64,000 nt of DNA, from positions 965,001 to 1,029,000 of the forward strand of contig OX424563.1 of NCBI GenBank assembly GCA_949152475.1. Direction: 5' to 3'. This DNA is from Terebella lapidaria. Taxonomy: Eukaryota > Annelida > Polychaeta > Terebellida > Terebellidae. The position numbers and the translations under genes were made by a program. The notes beneath the pieces were generated by a model that saw nothing but the letters and a program-made list of their open reading frames with translations, was not told the DNA's origin and did no database searches. This document shows positions 58,501 to 64,000 of the stretch, piece after piece (within the stretch, counting starts at the first letter, position 1; the number at the start of each line of letters is the position of its first letter).

Positions 58501-60594
58501 TTGAATGTAGGATATTGTTCTTCGGAAACTTGTCATTTACAACTGTATGTAATATATTCAATTCTTGCCGATTATCCTCGCTATTTATCCATTAACAAGC
58601 AGCCCAATCTTCATTATTTTGCCCTTTTGTGCAAAAAAATAGAACTGGCACGGATGGTTAAGACTGCCTGTTGCCATAGAAATGAGTCCCACACAGAGGC
58701 CATGCTGTTAGCATTCCATCCCTGTCCCACAGGTGGTTTATATCAAGGTTGTTGATCTTTCCTTAAACATTAACACTTTAAAGCAGCCCGATCTTCAATA
58801 TTTTTGCCATTTTGAAGGGAAATAGGCCTGTTGCCATGGAAACGAGCCCTACCTTGAGGTCGGTGGTATCAGCATGTCTATTTCATATATTATGTTCATC
58901 TAGGACAAAGTTGGTAACCACCATTAAACACTTTTAAACATTAAACACTTTTAAACAGACTGAACCTCGTAAATATTGCCATTTTCGGGTGACTGTGTGT
59001 CAAAAAAGTAACACTGGAATAGCACCTCTTTAACAGAAAAAAACATTAAATGAATAAATTGGGTAGTTGTGGTACCATAATCGACGATTCAAGGCTGTTC
59101 GTGGTACCTTAATCAACCTCACGCGGTACCATAATCGAGCCGATTTCTTCTCCCACAAATTACTCGCGACTGCCAGTATAGCATCTCTTGTAACTTATCC
59201 ACAGTGTATATGATGTAACTCCCTCTCAGAAACCACAAAAATATACGCGCATTCCTAATGTATATGCTAGAAATCGCCGATGAAAGGTCGAAGCATAACC
59301 TACCTCCCACCATCTTTGATTAAGGTACCGCGCGGTACCTTAATCTGTGTAAGCACTGTGTATATGCCATATATCGGAGTAGTGCTGGCCTCTGATCTGT
59401 TTTCACGCCCATCAGTCCTGTTACCGTGCTATGTTTCCACTTGTCAGATTGAGCGCAGTGCGTTTGAGTACACTCTGAACCAGTTAAACAGGATGTACAT
59501 CGAGGCGGAGATGTTGAGCAGCAAGACATACTGTGAAAGCTGCTTCGCCTGTATGACGGCGTATCTCGTGTATCTCTGTATGGACACACACTACGAGAAG
59601 GTGAGACTCACAGACACGTCAACAGCCACGAGAATAATCCACTAGACAAAATACACAAACGTATCAATTGCATTGTACATGTATCTGGTTTATTCGAGAT
59701 TATCACACAATGATACAACATATAATTGTCATCTTTTAGACATTGGTGTTTTGAAAAATAATTGCTGTATAATATTTGTCAAGTTATGAATTGATATATT
59801 TATGAGATTACTAACATTTTATGTTCAACATTTTCTGTGAAACCTATATTTGTATATCTGTACTTATTATCTGTAAACCTTTGATCTGCTGTAGATTATT
59901 GCTTAGACTGCACTTCAAAAAATTTATATGGTACGAGGCGAAACCTAGCCCCCATCGTTTTATTATACGATTTCTGAAGCTTTGAATGTAAAATGTAATT
60001 ATGAATATCCCATCTCAAGCAGCCAATGTTGATATCTATACTATAGCGCTATTGCAGCGGACCAGTGGATAGTTATTTTGGGCTGCTCGATGGACCAACA
60101 TAAGATTCCGCGGGTCACCTGCAGAAAATACGTAAAATTATGGGAACTCACAGGACAACATTTTTGACCAATCAGCATGCAGTAAACACCAACATCGTAT
60201 AATAAAATCTAATATTGTTTATAATGTCGTGCTATATATCCTACAGATGCTGAAGAAGATTGCACGGTTTATCCGAGAGCAAAACGAGACAATATACCTC
60301 CCTCGAGGACTGTTACTGATTGATCCAGCAGAGAGAGGCCTTAGAATTGTATCCTTAACTGTACACTGTCTATCTGAATTTTAAAATTCCAGGAAATTTT
60401 TGGTACTAATATTTGTCTGGTACATTTTTGTACATTATGCAGAACGTGGTGACTTTAAAACATGCATGTTCAAATTTTGCTAAATATGTGTAGCACCTGG
60501 CATGCCTCATTATGTTTCCATGAAAGTTGCTAATAACCTTGACAGAATTCTTCAGCTTGAAGTGTGTATCCTGAGTGAGGGAAGTCCCCGGTGA
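55563..60594 (+). CDS. GOLGA7: Golgin subfamily A member 7 (palmitoyltransferase accessory subunit), complete gene, 5 coding exons
   Basis: GOLGA7/GCP16, the animal Erf4-type protein, partners ZDHHC9-type palmitoyltransferases at the Golgi and stabilises them for S-palmitoylation of Ras and other proteins. Coding exons are 55563-55577, 57144-57266, 59448-59600, 60247-60348 and 60556-60594, giving 143 residues (human 137). All introns are GT-AG in phase 0. Conserved segments: KVFVQRDYTEGTSVRF, TKFPQELE, then LNQLNRMYIEAEML, CFACMTAYLVYLCMDTHYEK, and REQNETIYLPRGLLLIDP followed by AERGLRI. The cysteines (CESCFAC), palmitoylation sites in vertebrate GOLGA7, are present. The start gives MADSQ, followed by 12 or so lineage-specific residues. 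Confidence 0.95.
56060..56229. repeat. Long near-perfect hairpin in GOLGA7 intron 1
   Basis: The left arm 'tttgacttactttgccacat...gatctgtctacagcggg' is the reverse complement of 'cccgttgtagacggatc...agtatgttccaaagtaagtcaaa', with about 70 bp of stem and a 27-bp loop (tatgtcatcatcatcgcg...). It may be a small foldback element or the relic of an inverted duplication. Confidence 0.85.
57501..59360. mobile_element. Long-TIR DNA element in GOLGA7 intron 2
   Basis: Terminal inverted repeats of about 290 bp (57501-57790 and 59070-59360) begin CACAGTGCTTACACAG and hold the 16-bp palindrome GGTACCGCGCGGTACC. Flanking TATAT on both sides suggests a short target-site duplication. GGTACCNTAATC-like motifs recur in both arms. 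The 1.3 kb interior has no transposase and includes a LINE fragment. Superfamily unknown. Confidence 0.85.
57815..58135 (-). pseudogene. LINE fragment nested in the long-TIR element
   Basis: The minus strand reads KLENFKRLTPNEVCNIIKSS, PLRSSRSDPIPIPLVKKC, the conserved stretch just before the reverse-transcriptase core of CR1/RTE-like LINEs (F-x-x-L-T-x-x-E-V ... S-x-x-D-P-I-P). Only about 60 codons remain in frame. It must have entered the element before or after its own insertion into GOLGA7. Confidence 0.65.
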
Positions 60595-62160
60595 TGATGG
60601 TCAGGGTTCGGTTGCTAGGGACCTCCCACGACAAACTTCTGTACATAATCCACCAGCAGTCAACCTTGTGCCCTGTACATCCCGCCCCCCGCTCCCCCAG
60701 CCTCCCATTCCTAGAACTCGTCTACAAGTATACTCTGAATCCGCCACCAGCATCGCAGAATCATCAACTGTATAAATTATGATGTCAACACAGATTGTCA
60801 GCTTGCATTTACAAATTCACATTGTTTTGTCTAAATATTCTGACTCTGAAGCTAGGGGCCAAGTTGCTTGGAAGCGAAGGCAGGTTAGCCGAGTATCATG
60901 AGGATCAGTGGATGTAATAAGTTGTTGTGTGATGGATTCTTCTCTGCCGAATTTCTTTCAATTGAAACATTTTCTATGTTGAATTTCTCACTAGTATCAC
61001 AGAAAAAAGAAAGCTTTTCCATGTTTTCATTTTGTAAATGACGGTTGTGAGTTACAAAGTTTACAGGATGCTCTAATACAGTGTTTATTATGGAAATTAC
61101 ACTCTGATGATGTGCAATTAAATTGGCCATGTATGTATCACTGTTGCCTGGCCATTATGATACATGATCAAAATTGTACATTTTTGTTAACTTGCCATGT
61201 AATTAATATATTAAAATGAATGTTTGATATTTTATCTATTTAATGTGATGGCTAAAATTATAAAAAATATTCAAGTTGCCTGTCGGAGCTTTTCTTAGTT
61301 GTGCTTCTGTCTATTTCAGTGATGATTATATTGTTTTTTAGTTTACAGTAATGGATAACTAACTGCTAAGTACAAAATGTTCTTGCTATATTTATATTGT
61401 CAGATGTGTCATATAATGGTAAATAAGTGTACAGTACCCTGGGTACATGTACCAGTGTATTTTGTTTTGTACTCTTCGAACATTGAACAAAAGTGTCTTA
61501 CAGCCAATATCAAGTCGCTACAAATCATTTGTGTACATTGTACAAAGATCATGTTCGTGAATCATTTCGCTTGAGCTGCAATGCACTGAAGCACATACTA
61601 GTGATGGGCATCGTTTGTAGTCATGTCATGAAAATTAACCTTACCGATAATCATAGCCGTTCAAACAATAACGGTTTTCCTTCCACACTTTGTACCTGCC
61701 ATACTTGTAGTATCAATGGTTATCAGTTCATTGTATTCCATCCTTCTGTAATTCGAGAGCCTTTCATACTCATTGCCTGTGCAATACCACACTAACAAGT
61801 CATCATTATCTTGCTTACTATGTAATGGCAAATCACAGTGAACAAAATCAGCCAATGTTCTCAGTTTGCTTGGTGCATTCAGTATGAAAGCCTTACCATT
61901 ATAATAATTTCAAGGCTTTGAAAACAATCAGATATATTATGATTCAGACAGCCTGCACAAACATGACCTACATTTGCATTGCATGTAAATTGATTTTATA
62001 TTTTGCCCAAGATGTAATATTACATGTGTACATTTTTCAAGGTGTGATACTACATGTAGTATGTTTAAATTTTTAAAGTGCTAAGTACATATATTATGTG
62101 TAAATAATAATTATCAGTATTTATGACTTCTGTAAATAAAGTTCTGTGAAGCTGTGAATA
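60595..62160 (+). other. GOLGA7: Probable GOLGA7 3' UTR
   Basis: AT-rich with no repeat or other gene recognised. AATAAA at 62135-62140 is the best polyadenylation signal. Earlier signals may also be used. Confidence 0.5.
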
Positions 62161-62344
62161 TGTTTTCTTCGCCTAACATACATCCTGTGATTGCAAGAAA
62201 GAAAACTTGATCCCAGAAGAAGATAGTCCTCGGAAGGGAACATAAGAAAATACCAGCTTCTCCAACTGGACAATGTCTATCAAGGTTTTTCATTACATGT
62301 AAGAATTATTAATCAAAGATTGAAGCCAATTACAGTGCATAGAT

Positions 62345-62470
62345 CTGTAGTGACCTTGGAGGCAGGTAGTGCAGTGGTTAATGAACACGCCTCACAAACA
62401 GCAGGTTGCTGGTTTGAGCCGCAGTGCTGGCTAGGTTTCAATTAAAAATAACTTCACTAGCCAGGAAGTT
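62345..62470 (+). mobile_element. tRNA-derived SINE fragment
   Basis: 'aggcaggtagtgcagtggttaatgaacacgcctcacaaacagcaggttgctggtttgagccgc' has an A-box-like 'tagtgcagtgg' and a B-box-like 'ggtttgagccg' about 40 bp apart. It resembles a tRNA with an extended variable region. Downstream sequence is not clearly repeat. Boundaries are approximate. Confidence 0.5.
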
Positions 62471-63253
62471 GATTTCAAATCTACTCTTTAACTCCGACAC
62501 GAATAATGGCAGCATTGGGCCGCTGAAATTTGGGTTAGCTATACGGGTAATACATGTAATACCTGGAAGGTCCAGTCAGATGTCACGAGGTGCGTTATCT
62601 CATGATTAGGTTAGTCTCAAAATATATGGAATTGCCATACATTGGAAACTAAAGGCTTGATAAATCTAAATGATTAATCAAGCTTGGGCCTGATTTTTCC
62701 AGATATCTAGGAATATATTTAATGGATTGAGGAACTCGGAACTTCTAATGCAATTACACTTTATATGCATTGAGTTCTTGATAATGATCAAGAGGAAGAG
62801 TTTGAAAGATCCCAACTTGGACAAGTGTAGTTGAATTAAATAAACAAATTATCTATTTGATCTGCTCTTCCATGAGCATAATGACTGTATAAGGATATTA
62901 CAATATTAAAATCTTGTATTGTTTCATTAATGTCCTATAGTTGTCTATGTTGAATATATAAATGCCTGAGAAATAAACATATGCGATAAGAAATACACAA
63001 AGAATATAGAGATAGATAAGGCTATGATAAGTTTTTTCGTGTTATTTTTTCCATCCAAAAGGGTTGTTCACATATTTGGCCCCGTTGTGAGTACAATTTT
63101 TATTTTAAAAAGATCCAAACAATAATTGAAGGTCGGGAAAAGCAGTGGAAAAAAAACACGAAGTAATAATAGTATGTAATAATTATATAAACACTCAATA
63201 CGATAACTTGTATGTGATACTGTTATGCGTTACTCGTGTGTAGACTGTGGACA
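62471..63253. other. Intergenic, nothing recognised
   Basis: AT-rich. It probably contains the promoter of the next gene. No TATA box stands out at the usual distance, although 'attatataaac' occurs at 63181-63191. Confidence 0.4.
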
Positions 63254-63423
63254 ATGAAGTCGGACGGCCGTTTGTTGCTGTGTCTGCTGGTGGGAGTGGT
63301 ACTGAGTCAGGACTACCCCACCGAGCTGTGCTGTATGCCCGACAGTTTCGAGGGATTTCTCGGAGAGGCAGGTATCCAGGGGATACCGGGTAACCCACCC
63401 GACATGATCGCTACGGCATACGT
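63254..63423 (+). CDS. Secreted protein, probable ependymin-related, first coding exon
   Basis: The start at 63254 opens a signal peptide (MKSDGRLLLCLLVGVVLSQ, cut probably after SQ), then TELCCMPDSFEGFLGEAGIQ. The CC-x-PD-x-[FW]-EG pattern after a signal peptide is typical of invertebrate ependymin-related proteins, which are secreted and bind lipids or calcium. The exon ends TACGT|GTGAGT, phase 2, and the remaining exons lie beyond the window. A collagen-like G-x-y run (GFL-GEA-GIQ-GIP-GNP) is seen but is too short to call a collagen. Confidence 0.55.
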
Positions 63424-63471
63424 GTGAGTCACACATCGAAGTGCTCGGACAACTAGGATTTCAAAGTTCAA

Positions 63472-63952
63472 CACAAACGCTCATATGATTTTTGGCCATA
63501 ACTTCGTTTAGGATGGTCGGATCAACTTGAAATTTTGTTTGTTTACATTTGGTATAAAACCATATTTTCAGATTTTTCAGATTTTTTGCATCAAATTTCA
63601 GACTTCTATCTTGAAAATTTAAATTTCACATCAAACTTGAAATTTGCGAGTCTGAACCGAATTTGGCATAGGCCCATTGTCTATGTTCGCATTGCACGGT
63701 AAAAATGATATTTTATTAGAATACACTTCTATGATTCTTCATGCTCAAAAACTTTCCTCATATTACATTTCTTAGCGGAATAAAGATCATGAAAACCCTG
63801 AATTTGTTTGAATTCCTGTGATCTGATTTGTGTCCAACATTTAACATTGCCAACTTCTTCAGTTTTCAAGATAGAGGTATGAAACTTGGTGAAAATAATA
63901 TGGTTTTGTGCCAAATGGAAACATAAAATTTCAAATTGATCCGACCATCCTA
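63472..63952. mobile_element. MITE, family 3, second copy, in the first intron of the last gene
   Basis: It matches 40640-41157: 'aagttcaacaca', 'ggatggtcggatcaacttga', 'cataaaaccatattttcag', 'agtttttgag' blocks in reverse and the end 'tcaaattgatccgaccatcc'. The far terminal arm appears cut. The exact end is uncertain. Confidence 0.8.
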
Positions 63953-64000
63953 AACCTGCAACTGTGTGATTAATCCGACCTATATTCTATAGACCAACTT

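Noticed and set aside
63300-63423. Collagen gene suggested by G-x-y triplets
   Set aside because: Only five triplets are present, and the cysteine and PD-x-[FW]-EG pattern fits an ependymin-related protein better.

Overview
The window is nuclear DNA from an animal. It has multi-exon genes with GT-AG introns, metazoan orthologues and a dense load of interspersed repeats. The repeat types (non-autonomous elements with tandem-repeat cores that resemble the mollusc 'pearl' and Helitron-like elements, TA-flanked MITEs, a CR1/L2-type LINE, tRNA-derived SINEs) and a probable ependymin-related gene suggest a marine invertebrate, most likely a mollusc or another lophotrochozoan. That placement is inference.

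Layout. 1-2.3 kb: a decayed LTR-element fossil. 3.9-9.7 kb, minus strand: a complete DCLRE1A/SNM1A interstrand-crosslink repair nuclease in nine coding exons. 9.7-27 kb: repeat-rich intergenic DNA, with a foldback element, several MITEs, a 4.6 kb composite insertion nested inside one MITE (15.2-20.1 kb) and an apparently intact LINE on the minus strand (22.7-26.0 kb). 27.3-40.25 kb, plus strand: one giant gene of six coding exons for about 3,790 residues and about 42 C2H2-type zinc fingers. 40.3-47 kb: MITEs, a 27-bp minisatellite and a 2.3 kb element with an almost perfect 147-bp tandem array. 47.2-52.6 kb, minus strand: complete SUCLG1 (mitochondrial succinyl-CoA ligase alpha subunit), nine coding exons. 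53-54.9 kb: repeats and a dead LINE fragment. 55.6-60.6 kb, plus strand: complete GOLGA7, five coding exons, with a 1.86 kb long-TIR element in intron 2. 63.25 kb to the end: first coding exon of a secreted, probably ependymin-related, protein, followed by a MITE.

The four complete genes have unrelated jobs (DNA repair, probable transcription control, TCA cycle, protein palmitoylation) and I see no operon-like link. SUCLG1 and GOLGA7 diverge from about 3 kb apart.

The most unusual signals are two. First, minisatellites in two unrelated genes (DCLRE1A intron 7 and SUCLG1 intron 7) are built from the 3' splice site plus the start of the following exon, so each real acceptor is preceded by a row of decoy acceptors. 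Second, the tandem cores of two transposon families carry dense nuclear-receptor-type AGGTCA sites, including a DR1 motif and extended half-sites in each 134-bp unit.
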